Positions 8,946 through 19,184 are shown, counted from the stretch's first letter. The stretch is DNA of 64,000 nt from Candidatus Aminicenantes bacterium UBA6228 (GCA_002441005.1 DJWO01000009.1:124001-188000), one strand, 5' to 3'. Numbers and translations are program-made. Notes: a model not told the origin generated them from the letters alone.

Positions 8946-9107
8946 ATGGCAAATGGTCTGGCAGGAATATATAAACCCGTCCAGCGGGAACAGGCCGCAG
9001 AACAATTTATTCTTAAAAATATTTCGCAGCTCAAACCAGGGTATTTTCTATTCCCGGCCCGGCAGCAACCAGGACAAAAATTCTATGTTATAATGCTGAA
9101 TAAATGA
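8946..9107 (+). CDS. Possible 53-residue small protein overlapping the next start codon
   Basis: An ATG at 8946 follows a GGAGGGGG ribosome site and opens a 53-codon frame (MANGLAGIYKPVQRE..., ending VIMLNK). Its TGA overlaps the ATG of the sulfatase-fold gene in an ATGA arrangement typical of translational coupling. The peptide has no signal, membrane segment or family I know. It may be a real small protein or a leader peptide; the frame could also be chance, since an extended -10 box inside it could drive the downstream gene alone. Confidence 0.4.
   Translation: MANGLAGIYKPVQREQAAEQFILKNISQLKPGYFLFPARQQPGQKFYVIMLNK
9086..9094 (+). promoter_or_regulatory. Candidate extended -10 promoter immediately before the sulfatase-fold gene
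   Basis: TG-T-TATAAT (9086-9094) is a perfect extended -10 element; no recognisable -35 lies upstream. The TATAAT ends 9 bases before the ATG at 9104, so transcription would begin only a few bases before the start codon, which has no Shine-Dalgarno sequence of its own. This would be a near-leaderless transcript. Confidence 0.4.
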
Positions 9108-11404
9108 AAAAAAAGATTCTTGTTCCGGTTTTAATTCTTATCGTGTCCGCTATCCTTATCTTTATTTTCCTGCCTAAAAAGCCCAGCTCATCACGTTTAC
9201 GAGCGGGCCAGGATTATAATGTTATCCTGGTTACCATTGATACTCTCCGGGCCGATCGGGTTGGCTGCTATGGCTATGCTCCCGATGTCACTCCGACCAT
9301 TGACCGCTGGGCGGCTCAGGGCGTGCGCTTTGCTGAGTGTATTTCCCAGACCCCGCTAACTCTTCCTTCTCACACCACGATTATGACCGGCACTCTTCCT
9401 ATCTATCACGGGGTCAGGGACAATGGCGGCTTTGTTGTCCCTGACAAACTTGAAACTTTAGCCGAGTCTTATAAATCGGCCGGCTTTAAAACAGCTGCCT
9501 TTGTCTCAGCTTATGTGGTTGATTCTAAATGGGGACTCAATCAGGGATTTGATTATTATTTTGACAGCTTTGATCTTGGCCGCTTTGAAAAAATATCCTT
9601 AGGCGAAGTCCAGCGCCGGGCTGAAGATACCATCAATGAGGCTTTAACCTGGCTGGGAAAAAATAAGGATGACAGATTTTTTGTCTGGATTCATCTCTAT
9701 GATCCCCATACTCCCTATGATCCGCCCGAGCCCTATAAAAGCCAGTTAGCCGACCGGCCCTATGTGGGAGAAATTGCTTATACCGACAGCCAGTTAGCCC
9801 GGCTGGAAGATTATCTTCAAAGCAGCGGCTTAAAAGATAAACTGTTCCTCATCGTGGCTTCTGATCATGGCGAAAGCCTGGGCCAGCATGGCGAGACGAC
9901 TCACGGTTTTTTTGTTTATCAGGAAACCCTTCACGTGCCCTTAATTTTCATCACTCCTTTCAAGCAATTTTCTGGAAAATCTTATGCCGGGGTAGTTACC
10001 TTAGCTGACCTTATGCCTACAGCTCTGGAGTTAAGCGGGATTAAAATCCCGGCTGAAGTCCAGGGACAGAGCCTCATCCGTTATTTTGGCGGGCAGAAGA
10101 AAACTGATGACCGGCTGGCTTACGCTGAGACTTACTATCCGCGCTTTCATTATGGCTGGTCAGAACTGCGGAGCCTCCAGAACAACCGTTATAAGTTGAT
10201 TCTGGCCCCTGTCCCTGAACTTTATGATCTGACCAACGATCCCAAGGAAGAAAAAAACCTGGTTTATGCTGAGAAAAAAGTCTATGAGGAGTTAACGGCT
10301 TTAGCTCAGGAGTTTGAAAAAAAGGCCGGCGAAAAAGCTATCCAGGCCGATTTCTCATCAGTCGATGAAGACACCAAAGAAAGGTTAGCTGCTCTTGGCT
10401 ATCTTGGATCGTTCGTTGATCCGGCCAAATTAAAGGGTCAAAAACTGGCTGATCCCAAGGACAAAATTAATATTTTTAATGAAATTTCCAAAGCCAGAGA
10501 GATTGGCCTGTCTGGAAATTTTGACGAAGCTATCGCTGCTCTCAATAAAATTCTGCAGGAAGATCAGACCATCAGCGATGGTTTTTTTGCTCTGGGCAAT
10601 GTCTATTTCAAAGCCAGAAGATTCAAGGAGGCGGCCGGAGCTTTCACCCAGGCTCTGGAGCTAAAACCAGATGATTCCTTTGCCGTCATCAATGTGGCTA
10701 ATTGCTATGCAGCCCTGGGTCAGGTGGAAGAGGCCGAAAAATTCATCTTAGCTCAGGTCAAACGGGGATTTGATGATCCTCAATTTTATCATGTTCTCGG
10801 CTCTCTCTATGCTCTCCGGGGAAATTATGATAAAGCTCTTCCCTATTTCGAAGAATGCCTGAAAAAAAATCCGAATTCAGCTTCGGCTCATAATGCCCTG
10901 GCCGCTATCTGTTTAAACCGGGATGATCTGGTCTGTGCCGAAGAGCATCTGGAAGCTGCCCGGGCTTTAAATCCGACCCTGCTTAACCTCCGCTACAACC
11001 TGGCCCAGCTGCGGGAAAAGCAGAACAGGCTGGAGGAAGCCATGGAGCTTTACCAGCAGGAAATTGCCGACTCTCCCAATCATTTTAAAGCCCTTTTTAA
11101 CTTAGCCAGGCTTTACCGCCTCCAGCACCGGCAGGAGGAAGAACTCGAGACTCTTCTGCTGGCTTTGAAGGCTGAACCTTCTTTCCCTCTAACTTATTTC
11201 TATCTGGCCAGAATCTACCTGAATCAGGGACAAAACCTGAACGAAGCTATTGACCTGGTTAAAAAGGGCCTGGAATTAAAACCTGATAAAGAAAATTTGC
11301 CTCTTGGTTATTTTCTGTTAGCTGACCTTTATAACCGCTTAGGCGATTATGCCCGTTCTGAGGAATATGCCCGACAGGGGCAGGAGCTCTTAAAATCCCG
11401 TTAA
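9104..11404 (+). CDS. Membrane-anchored sulfatase-fold (alkaline phosphatase superfamily) enzyme with TPR array, Thr at nucleophile
   Basis: The 766-residue product has an N-terminal membrane segment (about 5-23), a sulfatase-fold domain (PF00884 type, about 37-430) and roughly eight TPR units (about 460-766). Metal-ligand motifs are clear: TIDTLRAD (Asp46) and ASDHGESLGQHGE. At the nucleophile position it reads PLT86LPSH rather than C/S-x-P-S-R, so no formylglycine can form. Threonine is the nucleophile in LtaS, EptA and NPP enzymes of this superfamily, so a phosphotransferase or phosphodiesterase role is as likely as sulfatase. The catalytic part should face the periplasm. Paralogues at 29347 and 38398 share the substitution and the TPRs. 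Confidence 0.85.
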   Translation: MKKKILVPVLILIVSAILIFIFLPKKPSSSRLRAGQDYNVILVTIDTLRADRVGCYGYAPDVTPTIDRWAAQGVRFAECISQTPLTLPSHTTIMTGTLPIYHGVRDNGGFVVPDKLETLAESYKSAGFKTAAFVSAYVVDSKWGLNQGFDYYFDSFDLGRFEKISLGEVQRRAEDTINEALTWLGKNKDDRFFVWIHLYDPHTPYDPPEPYKSQLADRPYVGEIAYTDSQLARLEDYLQSSGLKDKLFLIVASDHGESLGQHGETTHGFFVYQETLHVPLIFITPFKQFSGKSYAGVVTLADLMPTALELSGIKIPAEVQGQSLIRYFGGQKKTDDRLAYAETYYPRFHYGWSELRSLQNNRYKLILAPVPELYDLTNDPKEEKNLVYAEKKVYEELTALAQEFEKKAGEKAIQADFSSVDEDTKERLAALGYLGSFVDPAKLKGQKLADPKDKINIFNEISKAREIGLSGNFDEAIAALNKILQEDQTISDGFFALGNVYFKARRFKEAAGAFTQALELKPDDSFAVINVANCYAALGQVEEAEKFILAQVKRGFDDPQFYHVLGSLYALRGNYDKALPYFEECLKKNPNSASAHNALAAICLNRDDLVCAEEHLEAARALNPTLLNLRYNLAQLREKQNRLEEAMELYQQEIADSPNHFKALFNLARLYRLQHRQEEELETLLLALKAEPSFPLTYFYLARIYLNQGQNLNEAIDLVKKGLELKPDKENLPLGYFLLADLYNRLGDYARSEEYARQGQELLKSR

Positions 11405-11506
11405 GGCTCGCCGGCAATCTTCTTTCTTCTGGTTTCTTCTGGAACAGCAACCTGAGTTAAGCTATTTAAGAAATGGACTACTCGTCCGGCTTAAGCCGCC
11501 TTTTCC

Positions 11507-11535
11507 TTGACAACCTGAACAGCCGAACTTATATT
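11507..11535 (+). promoter_or_regulatory. Sigma-70 promoter of the bifunctional nuclease gene
   Basis: TTGACA (11507-11512), a 17-base spacer, then TATATT (11530-11535). Expected start near 11542, about 20 bases before the ATG at 11562. Five of six -10 positions and all -35 positions match consensus. Confidence 0.8.
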
Positions 11536-11561
11536 AGAGTTAGCTTTAAAGGGAAAAAGCT

Positions 11562-12047
11562 ATGGAAATTATGATGAAAATCGGCGCCCTGGCCGTTGAT
11601 CCAGTGTCGAAAATGCCTGTTCTCATCTTGAAAGATGCTCAATCTGACCAGATTTTGCCTATCTGGATTGGCTTATATGAGGCTAATGCCATCGCCATTA
11701 CCCTGGAAGGCATAGTTACTCCCCGGCCGATGACTCATGATCTTCTGAAAAATTTCCTGGATCAAACCAACATTAAAATTGATAAAATAGTCATCAATGA
11801 TGTCCGGGATAACACCTATTATGCGGTGATTTATTGCCATCAACATGATCTCTCCTACCTGATCGATTCCCGTCCCTCTGATGCTATAGCTTTAGCCCTG
11901 AGGACCAATTCTCCCATCTATGTTGAGGAAGAAGTCATCAAACTCAGCCGGACTCCTGAACCTGGACAGGGTACAGAAGAATCAGAGAGATTAAAAAGAT
12001 TGCTGGAAAGCCTCAAACCAGAAGACTTTGGCAAGTACAAAATGTAA
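11562..12047 (+). CDS. Bifunctional nuclease family protein (DUF151/BFN)
   Basis: Members of this family (PF02577) include plant bifunctional nucleases and small conserved bacterial proteins of uncertain role. The product of 161 residues shows the typical core: LKDAQSDQILPIWIGLYEANAIA near residues 24-46, PMTHDLL near 56, Y-A-V-I near 87, and SRPSDAIALALRTNSPIYV near 107-125. The C-terminal 25 residues are an acidic, charged tail. Soluble and cytoplasmic. It is monocistronic behind its own consensus promoter and converges on the LptF-LptG gene. Confidence 0.9.
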   Translation: MEIMMKIGALAVDPVSKMPVLILKDAQSDQILPIWIGLYEANAIAITLEGIVTPRPMTHDLLKNFLDQTNIKIDKIVINDVRDNTYYAVIYCHQHDLSYLIDSRPSDAIALALRTNSPIYVEEEVIKLSRTPEPGQGTEESERLKRLLESLKPEDFGKYKM

Positions 12048-12078
12048 AACCTGCCTGTGGCTCACCCCGATCGCGGCT

Positions 12079-14385
12079 TTAAGTCTTTACTCTGAACAAA
12101 AGATAAAAACCGAGCAGGATAAAAATAAATTCCGGGCTCCAGGCAGCCAGCCAGGGAGAAACGATCCTGGCTTCCCCCAGACTGCGGAAAATAGCCGTTG
12201 TTTGCCAGAAAAGATAACCACCCCCCAGAGCCAGGCCCAGAGGAAAAATGAAAAGTTTTTTTTGACTTAATCCAGCCAAGGCTGTTCCCAGAAGAGCCAG
12301 GACAAAGGCAGAAAAAGAAAAAGCTACCCTCGATTTAGCTTCAGTCTTAAAGCTGGTTGCCGGGCTGCCGCTTTGTTCAAGGTCATGGCTGTACTGATTA
12401 AGCTCGCTCCAGGTCATCAAGGCCGGTTCTTTCCATTCTTTAATGAATTGCCTTTGAGCTTCGGGCAGGCCCAGATTTAAAAAGTCAAATTTCGAGAAAG
12501 ATAAATTATCGTTGGTCACTTCTCTTTCCCAGCCACTCTCTAAATTCAGGTTATCGTCCCCGATTTTAGCCAGCTGGCTGAAAATAACTCTCTTCACTCT
12601 GACTGGCTCCCTCTCTATCTGAAAAATCAGCAGTCGGCGGACAGCGTTTTCACCAGGCGAAGACAGCTCATAATGAAAAAACCCAGGCAGACTATCGTTT
12701 CTGAGCCAGTAGCGGTTCTGATAGGTAAAGACCCGGACCGGCCGGTCAGTCAACTGGCTCCAGATTTTCTCAGCTTCAAAATTGCCCCGGACAACCAACC
12801 TGTCTTGAAGGAAAAAACCCAGCGGGATAAGAAATAAAGAGAAAATCAAAACCGGAGCTGTTATCCCCCAGTAGCTCAGGCCGGAAGTCATCAGGGTTTG
12901 AATCTCATGGCGCCGGTAAAGGAAATTAAGACCGAGAACTGGAGCAATCAAAGCTGCCAGTTGAAGACCCTGGGTGATAAACTCCGGCAGTTTGTACCAG
13001 ATATAAGCAAACAGGAGATAGACTGGTTGATGGCTTTCTTTAGCGATTTCCCAGCGGGTGAGAAAGTTAAAAACAGCCATAATCAGGACCAGAGTCAGAA
13101 ATATCCAGATATAAAGCCTGGCTAATCTGCCCAGAATATAGCGGTCATGAAAAGTCAGGCCGGAGGTTGGAGGCGAGACTTTTTCTGCTGATGACCGGCC
13201 GGCTGTTCTATCTCCAGAGTGAATTGCTTTCTTAAAAAAACTCATCAGCCTGGCCCCGAAGCCAGAGCCAGGCTGAGCTTCCCGGCTGGCTGAAAAATAA
13301 GCCAGTAAGCCAGCCACTAAAGCTAAGAAATCAGGCAGCCAGAGTCCAATTGAAGGAGATAAATGGCCAGCCGCAGCCTGAGTCTGACCAAAAACCAGAA
13401 GCCCATAGTAAAGAATGACAATTGCCAGGCTAACCCCATAACCGCCAGCCCGGCCCCCGGGCCATCTTCTCCAGCCCAGGCCCAGGCCCAGAAAAGCAAA
13501 AGCTAAACAGGCCGCCGGCAAACTCCATCGTTTATTTAACTCGACCTTAATAGCCAGGATTTCCTTTTTGTTTTTGCTCCGGTCGTCTCTTAACTTCTTC
13601 CAGTCAGCCAGCAGTTCCTCCCAGTTTTTTTCCCGGTATTTCTTTTCAAGCGAAACAGGAGGAAATAGGTTTTTCAGGTCAAGGAGCTGTTCTTGCTTCT
13701 TAAATTTATTATATCCGGCAGTTTCCGGTTGACCGAGGTCAAACTTATAGCTATAGCCGTCGGTCAGAGTCAGCCAGGCAGTTTTCAGATCAGGTCCCGG
13801 TCTTATCTCGCCTGATTCAGCCACCATGAGCTGTATATTATTTTGCTCCTCCTGCCTGTAAAGAAAGAGGCCCTGCCATCTCCCCTGGCTGTCTTTTTTA
13901 TGGACGTAAATGACATTGCCCGGAAAAGACTCGAAAAACTGGCCCGGTTCCACCTGCCAGTTAACCCGGGTCAGAACTGACTGAACCATAGTTTGAAGCC
14001 ATCTGTAATTCGCCTGAGGTGTCAGCCATAAAGTGAATGATAAGGTTATAGCCGAAAGAATTACGGCCAGCCCCAGGACGGGCTTCAGCACCTGCCGCTG
14101 GCTTACACCTAAGAGCTTCAGGACTTCGATTTCCCGGTCAGCGTTAAGGTGGGCCAGGCCTCCCAGCAGTCCAGCTATAAAGGCTAACGGGATAGCTAAA
14201 GCCAGAATCGAGGGCAAGAGCAAAAATAGAACCTTTAAGACGACTGCCAGCGGAACTCTTTTACTGATAAAAATATCGGTCAAATAGAAAATGTCATTCA
14301 AGATGAGGACCAGGATGATTAAACCAAGAGCAATCGAAAAAGAGGAGATAATCTCCTTCAGCAGATAACGGTTAAGGGTTTTCAT
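12079..14385 (-). CDS. LptF-LptG fusion, LPS export permease in one chain
   Basis: LptF and LptG are the two membrane subunits of the LptB2FG ABC transporter that extracts lipopolysaccharide from the inner membrane. They are normally separate proteins of about 360 residues each. This 768-residue chain carries both: a first YjgP/YjgQ unit (about 1-370) starting LNRYLLKEIISSFSIALGL with the coupling-helix motif EIEVLKLLGVSQRQVL, and a second unit (about 415-768) starting FHDRYILGRLARLYIWIF with EIQTLMTSGLSYWGI. Each unit has a periplasmic beta-jellyroll between its paired membrane segments. The linker (about 370-415) is hydrophilic and low in complexity. No frameshift or stop is seen. The partners LptB and LptC are not in the window. 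Confidence 0.9.
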   Translation of the reverse strand: MKTLNRYLLKEIISSFSIALGLIILVLILNDIFYLTDIFISKRVPLAVVLKVLFLLLPSILALAIPLAFIAGLLGGLAHLNADREIEVLKLLGVSQRQVLKPVLGLAVILSAITLSFTLWLTPQANYRWLQTMVQSVLTRVNWQVEPGQFFESFPGNVIYVHKKDSQGRWQGLFLYRQEEQNNIQLMVAESGEIRPGPDLKTAWLTLTDGYSYKFDLGQPETAGYNKFKKQEQLLDLKNLFPPVSLEKKYREKNWEELLADWKKLRDDRSKNKKEILAIKVELNKRWSLPAACLAFAFLGLGLGWRRWPGGRAGGYGVSLAIVILYYGLLVFGQTQAAAGHLSPSIGLWLPDFLALVAGLLAYFSASREAQPGSGFGARLMSFFKKAIHSGDRTAGRSSAEKVSPPTSGLTFHDRYILGRLARLYIWIFLTLVLIMAVFNFLTRWEIAKESHQPVYLLFAYIWYKLPEFITQGLQLAALIAPVLGLNFLYRRHEIQTLMTSGLSYWGITAPVLIFSLFLIPLGFFLQDRLVVRGNFEAEKIWSQLTDRPVRVFTYQNRYWLRNDSLPGFFHYELSSPGENAVRRLLIFQIEREPVRVKRVIFSQLAKIGDDNLNLESGWEREVTNDNLSFSKFDFLNLGLPEAQRQFIKEWKEPALMTWSELNQYSHDLEQSGSPATSFKTEAKSRVAFSFSAFVLALLGTALAGLSQKKLFIFPLGLALGGGYLFWQTTAIFRSLGEARIVSPWLAAWSPEFIFILLGFYLLFRVKT

Positions 14386-14422
14386 CTAAAGCTTTTGACT
14401 CAGAAGTTTTTCTGCTCAGGCT

Positions 14423-14452
14423 AATATACCATAAGGCCGAGAGGCAACTCAA
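14423..14452 (-). promoter_or_regulatory. Probable promoter of the LptF-LptG gene
   Basis: On the minus strand, TTGAGT (14447-14452), 18 bases, then TATATT (14423-14428) preceded by TG one base upstream, an extended -10. Expected start is about 30 bases before the ATG. The -35 overlaps the T-run of the groEL terminator. Confidence 0.45.
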
Positions 14453-14488
14453 AAAAAAGGGCCGCCTGGGGAAAGCCCCCAAGCGGCC
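14451..14488 (-). terminator. Terminator of the groESL operon
   Basis: On the minus strand, a GC-rich stem (GGCCGC...GCGGCC, with an inner GGGG/CCCC pair) is followed by eight T. It lies about 36 bases beyond the groEL stop codon. Confidence 0.9.
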
Positions 14489-14523
14489 TGGATAAAATCA
14501 AATTTGAATTAGCCTGACTTTAA

Positions 14524-16140
<1,617 letters not shown>

Positions 16141-16155
16141 TTTTTACCTCCTTTT

Positions 16156-16446
16156 TCACTTGCTAATAATAGCCAGAATTTCGTCTTCGCGAACAATCAG
16201 GTGCTCAACGCCGTCAATGGTGACCTCGGTTCCACTATATTTACCGATTAGCACCCGATCACCCTTTTTAACACTCAAAGGGATAGTTTTACCGCTGTCA
16301 TTCACCCTGCCACCACCAACTTCAATCACATCAGCTTCCTGCGGTTTTTCTTTGGCTGTGTCGGGGATAATAATGCTTCCACGTTTGACTTCCTGTTCCT
16401 CAATTCTTCTCAAGAGAACACGGTCATATAAAGGTTGAATTTTCAT
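16156..16446 (-). CDS. groES: Co-chaperonin GroES (10 kDa)
   Basis: Forms the heptameric lid of GroEL. The product of 96 residues has the standard sequence PLYDRVLLRRIEEQE, the mobile loop (EVKRGSIIIPDTAKEKP), G-D-R-V-L-I-G-K-Y-S-G-T-E-V and the terminal EDEILAII. A GGAGG ribosome site precedes the ATG. It is first in the operon, preceded by a consensus promoter and a CIRCE-like operator. Confidence 0.98.
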   Translation of the reverse strand: MKIQPLYDRVLLRRIEEQEVKRGSIIIPDTAKEKPQEADVIEVGGGRVNDSGKTIPLSVKKGDRVLIGKYSGTEVTIDGVEHLIVREDEILAIISK

Positions 16447-16472
16447 GTTTACCTCCTTTCTGGTAATTTAAA

Positions 16473-16499
16473 TTAGCACTCTGACCGGTCGACTGCCAA
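16473..16499 (-). promoter_or_regulatory. CIRCE operator (HrcA site) of groESL
   Basis: TTAGCACTC (16473-16481), nine bases, GACTGCCAA (16491-16499). The first arm is identical to the CIRCE consensus; the second matches the expected GAGTGCTAA in seven of nine positions. It sits just after the -10 box, where HrcA binding blocks transcription. HrcA-type heat-shock repression is therefore expected; hrcA itself is not in the window. Confidence 0.85.
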
Positions 16500-16528
16500 A
16501 TTATAAAATATGAAAGAAATCTTGTCAA
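16500..16528 (-). promoter_or_regulatory. Consensus sigma-70 promoter of groESL
   Basis: On the minus strand, TTGACA (16523-16528), a 17-base spacer, TATAAT (16500-16505). Both hexamers are perfect consensus. The CIRCE element begins directly after the -10 box. Confidence 0.9.
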
Positions 16529-16569
16529 GACCTGTGGGAACCAATTTTAGCAGGCGAGAACAGAGATTG

Positions 16570-16806
16570 CTATTTTTTGGATTTTATTTTTAAGGCCTTG
16601 TACCGGTTATGGAGGGTATTCCGGTGAATCCCTAAAGCCTGGGCAATCTTAGTCTTATTTCCCTTATAGCAGGCGCTGGCTGTTTCTATATAAATTTTCT
16701 CAAATTCAGTCTGAGCTTCCTTCAGATGAATTTCCTTTTCAATCATCTCGGCGATGACATTTTCTAACTTCTGGTGGATGTTAAGCTCCTCAAATTTTTT
16801 GCTCAT
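16570..16806 (-). CDS. Small stand-alone Fis-type helix-turn-helix protein
   Basis: The 78-residue product has a helical N-terminal half and a C-terminal Fis-type (HTH_8) DNA-binding motif, GNKTKIAQALGIHRNTLHNR at about residues 49-68. The start at 16806 has a strong AAGGAGGGGG site and overlaps the cvpA stop in an ATGA coupling. HTH_8 is also the DNA-binding end of sigma-54 enhancer-binding proteins, but this protein has no AAA+ domain, so it is more like a Fis-like nucleoid or regulatory factor. It is last in a PHP-cvpA-fis operon. Its targets are unknown. Confidence 0.75.
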   Translation of the reverse strand: MSKKFEELNIHQKLENVIAEMIEKEIHLKEAQTEFEKIYIETASACYKGNKTKIAQALGIHRNTLHNRYKALKIKSKK

Positions 16807-17327
16807 TCGCCCCCTCCTTTCCCCTGAAATTTCCTCCAATTCTCATTAAATTTATTCTTTAAATCCCCGGGAATCAAGCCGACCATGGCTTTTGAAATCT
16901 TGAGGCAGCCCGGAGCCAGCCTGGAACTGATCAACGCCTCCCGTTGAAAATCAAAAACAAACATGGCCATGACGATTACGGCACAAATCAGCAGGCCCTT
17001 AATCAGCCCGAAAACTGCTCCACTGACATGATTGAACAGGCTGAGCGGTCCCTTCATCAACTTCCCCAGCAGAACACCGAGGAGCCAGCTCAGCAGGATA
17101 ATAAAGATAAAAATCAACAAAAAGCTCAGACAATTCCGCCAGAAATCAGATTCTACCCAGGAATGAATCTTCCAGGAGAGCCAGGCATAGTTTCTCGAGG
17201 CCACGACCAGGCCGACAATTACCCCGGCCAGACCCAGGACCTGCCGGATCAAACCTTTGACCAGACCCAGGATAAAGGTCAGCCCTAAAATGATTAGCAG
17301 GATGACATCCAGCCAGTTGAAATGCAT
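16803..17327 (-). CDS. cvpA: CvpA-family inner-membrane protein
   Basis: CvpA-like proteins (PF02674) are small inner-membrane proteins linked to colicin V production, envelope homeostasis and, in some bacteria, purine gene neighbourhoods. The 174-residue product has four hydrophobic segments (about 5-25, 28-45, 63-88, 100-125) and the typical start FNWLDVILLIILGLTFILG-L-V-K-G-L-I-R-Q. Its start codon overlaps the stop of the PHP gene by one base and its stop overlaps the next start, so the three genes are tightly coupled. purC lies just upstream. Confidence 0.85.
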   Translation of the reverse strand: MHFNWLDVILLIILGLTFILGLVKGLIRQVLGLAGVIVGLVVASRNYAWLSWKIHSWVESDFWRNCLSFLLIFIFIILLSWLLGVLLGKLMKGPLSLFNHVSGAVFGLIKGLLICAVIVMAMFVFDFQREALISSRLAPGCLKISKAMVGLIPGDLKNKFNENWRKFQGKGGGE

Positions 17328-18214
17328 CAGCCCTTCCTTCTCCTCAATTTGTTGACCATTTCATAGTTGCCTTCGGTAATCAGCCCGAAGTAAACCCGCG
17401 GCTTAATCTGACCATGAAAATCAGAGCCCGCGGTTATCACCAGATCAAGCTCTTCAGCCAGAGAATGGTAAAGTTCAGTCTGTTCCGGCTGATGATAGGA
17501 AGTATAAACTTCCAGACCCTGAAGTCCAAGAGATTTCAAAAAAATCAGATCTTCCTTAGTAGTTTTCTGGAAATAAGCTCCGGGATGGGACAGAACCGGA
17601 ACTCCTTCTGTTTCAGGGGCCAGGTCTAAGACCTCTTCCAGGGAAATATGGTTTTTAGGCACAAAAGCCGGTCCCTCTTCAGTAAAATAATCCTGATAAA
17701 AGAGGTAAGGAGCAAAAGCCTGGCTCCGGTCATCATAATACTTTTTGAGGAGAGGATGCTCGCGGTTTCCAGGCTTTTCCAGCAAAACCCTGGCTATTTT
17801 CACCCCCAGAGGCGGAATGCCGCTGCATTTCGACCAGACTTCATCCCAGTCGAGATCAAATCCCTGCTTTTTCAATAATTCCACCCGGTTTCTAGCTTCT
17901 TTTAACCGTGATTCGGCTACATAATTAATTATGTAGCGAATAGCCGGGCTGCACCAGTTAACAAAAGGAAGTTGAAGGTGAAATTCTCTGCCGTCAAAGA
18001 CGGTAGTAATTTCAATGCTGGGGATAACTTCAACCCCGGCTTTGTCTCCGGCCTCAATCGCCTCTGGATAAGCTCCGACGGTATCATGATCAGCAATGGC
18101 TATGGCTCTAAAGCCATGATCCTTAGCCATCGAGACCAGCTCCTGCGGTGAAAAATCGCCGTCGCAACTAAAATTTGAATGAAGATGAAAATCAACCCGG
18201 CCCTCAGCTTCCAT
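17327..18214 (-). CDS. PHP-domain metal-dependent phosphoesterase (YciV/RNase AM type)
   Basis: PHP phosphoesterases of this subfamily hydrolyse 3',5'-nucleoside bisphosphates or trim short RNA 5' ends with divalent metals. The 295-residue product carries the family motifs: VDFHLHSNFSCDG (8-20), AIADHDTVGAYPEA (38-51), EVIPSIEITT (about 61-70), HPG near 208 and AGSDFHG near 262. Length fits the family. Cytoplasmic. It is first in the PHP-cvpA-fis cluster, 61 bases after purC. Confidence 0.85.
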   Translation of the reverse strand: MEAEGRVDFHLHSNFSCDGDFSPQELVSMAKDHGFRAIAIADHDTVGAYPEAIEAGDKAGVEVIPSIEITTVFDGREFHLQLPFVNWCSPAIRYIINYVAESRLKEARNRVELLKKQGFDLDWDEVWSKCSGIPPLGVKIARVLLEKPGNREHPLLKKYYDDRSQAFAPYLFYQDYFTEEGPAFVPKNHISLEEVLDLAPETEGVPVLSHPGAYFQKTTKEDLIFLKSLGLQGLEVYTSYHQPEQTELYHSLAEELDLVITAGSDFHGQIKPRVYFGLITEGNYEMVNKLRRRKG

Positions 18215-18275
18215 TTTATTCTTCTTATCTAAATAGCTCTTAAGTTAATTAACTTTTTTTATTTGAGGCTGCCAG

Positions 18276-19184
18276 TCAGGGTAAATCATTTTTGCCGGTT
18301 AACAGCCGGTAAATCTCCAGATACCGCCTGGAAGTCTGCTCAATGACCTCAGCCGGTAACGGGGGAGGAGGAGGCGTTTTCCTGTCCCAGCCAGTGCCGA
18401 TAAGATAATCCCGCACATATTGTTTGTCCAGACTCGGCTGTGATTTACCTGGAGCATAGGTGGCCAGCGGCCAGAAACGGGAAGAATCAGGGGTAAACAG
18501 TTCATCAATCAGAATCAGTTCAGCATTTTCATCCAGCCCAAATTCAAATTTGGTGTCAGCAATGATGATCCCTTTAGAAATCGCATAAAGAGAGGCTTTT
18601 TGATAAAGTTCAAGGCTAACCTTCTTGATTTTCTCAGCCAGCTCAGAACCGGCAATTTTTTCCATTTCTTTAAAAGTTATATTCTCATCATGCCCGACCT
18701 CAGCTTTGGTGGAGGGAGTAAAGATTGGCTCATCCAGCCGAGAAGATTCCTGTAAGCCTTTGGGCAATTTTATTCCGCTGACTTTGCCTGTCTCCTGATA
18801 TTCCTTCCAGCCTGAGCCGGACAGATAGCCGCGGACCACGCATTCAATTGGCACCACTCTGGTTTTTTTAACCAGCATTGAGCGCTTGTAGAGAAGATCA
18901 GCATAGGGGCGCAGTTGAGCTGGAAAATCAGCCAGCTCGGTTGAAATCATATGATGACGGCAAACCAGAAAAGTGAAATCAAACCAGAACTTGGACAGCT
19001 GGGTTAAAACCTGGCCCTTATATGGAATTAAAGACGGTAGAACAAAGTCAAAAGCCGAAATCCGGTCAGTGGCCACAATTAAAAGCTTATCTCCAAGATC
19101 AAAGACATTTCTAACTTTACCCTTTTTAAAAACCGGGAGACCTGGCAACTCCACTTCACCCACTGCTACCTGACTTTTATCCAT
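18276..19184 (-). CDS. purC: Phosphoribosylaminoimidazole-succinocarboxamide synthase
   Basis: Catalyses the ATP-dependent joining of aspartate to CAIR in purine synthesis. The 302-residue product is of the longer SAICAR synthase type. Motifs: GKVRNVFDLGDKLLIVATDRISAFD (start), VVRGYLSGSGWKEYQ, FTPSTKAEVGHDENI and IADTKFEFGLDENAELILIDE. AAGGAG precedes the ATG. No other pur genes are in the window. Confidence 0.97.
   Translation of the reverse strand: MDKSQVAVGEVELPGLPVFKKGKVRNVFDLGDKLLIVATDRISAFDFVLPSLIPYKGQVLTQLSKFWFDFTFLVCRHHMISTELADFPAQLRPYADLLYKRSMLVKKTRVVPIECVVRGYLSGSGWKEYQETGKVSGIKLPKGLQESSRLDEPIFTPSTKAEVGHDENITFKEMEKIAGSELAEKIKKVSLELYQKASLYAISKGIIIADTKFEFGLDENAELILIDELFTPDSSRFWPLATYAPGKSQPSLDKQYVRDYLIGTGWDRKTPPPPPLPAEVIEQTSRRYLEIYRLLTGKNDLP

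Noticed and set aside
11488..11509. Palindrome CGGCTTAAGCCG with a T-rich tail after the sulfatase-fold gene
   Set aside because: Only a 4-bp stem, and the T-rich tail overlaps the next promoter's -35; too weak to call a terminator.
18250..18275. Palindrome AGTTAATTAACT followed by a T-run between purC and the PHP gene
   Set aside because: All A-T stem with no loop room and the T-run on the strand without genes; not a credible terminator.
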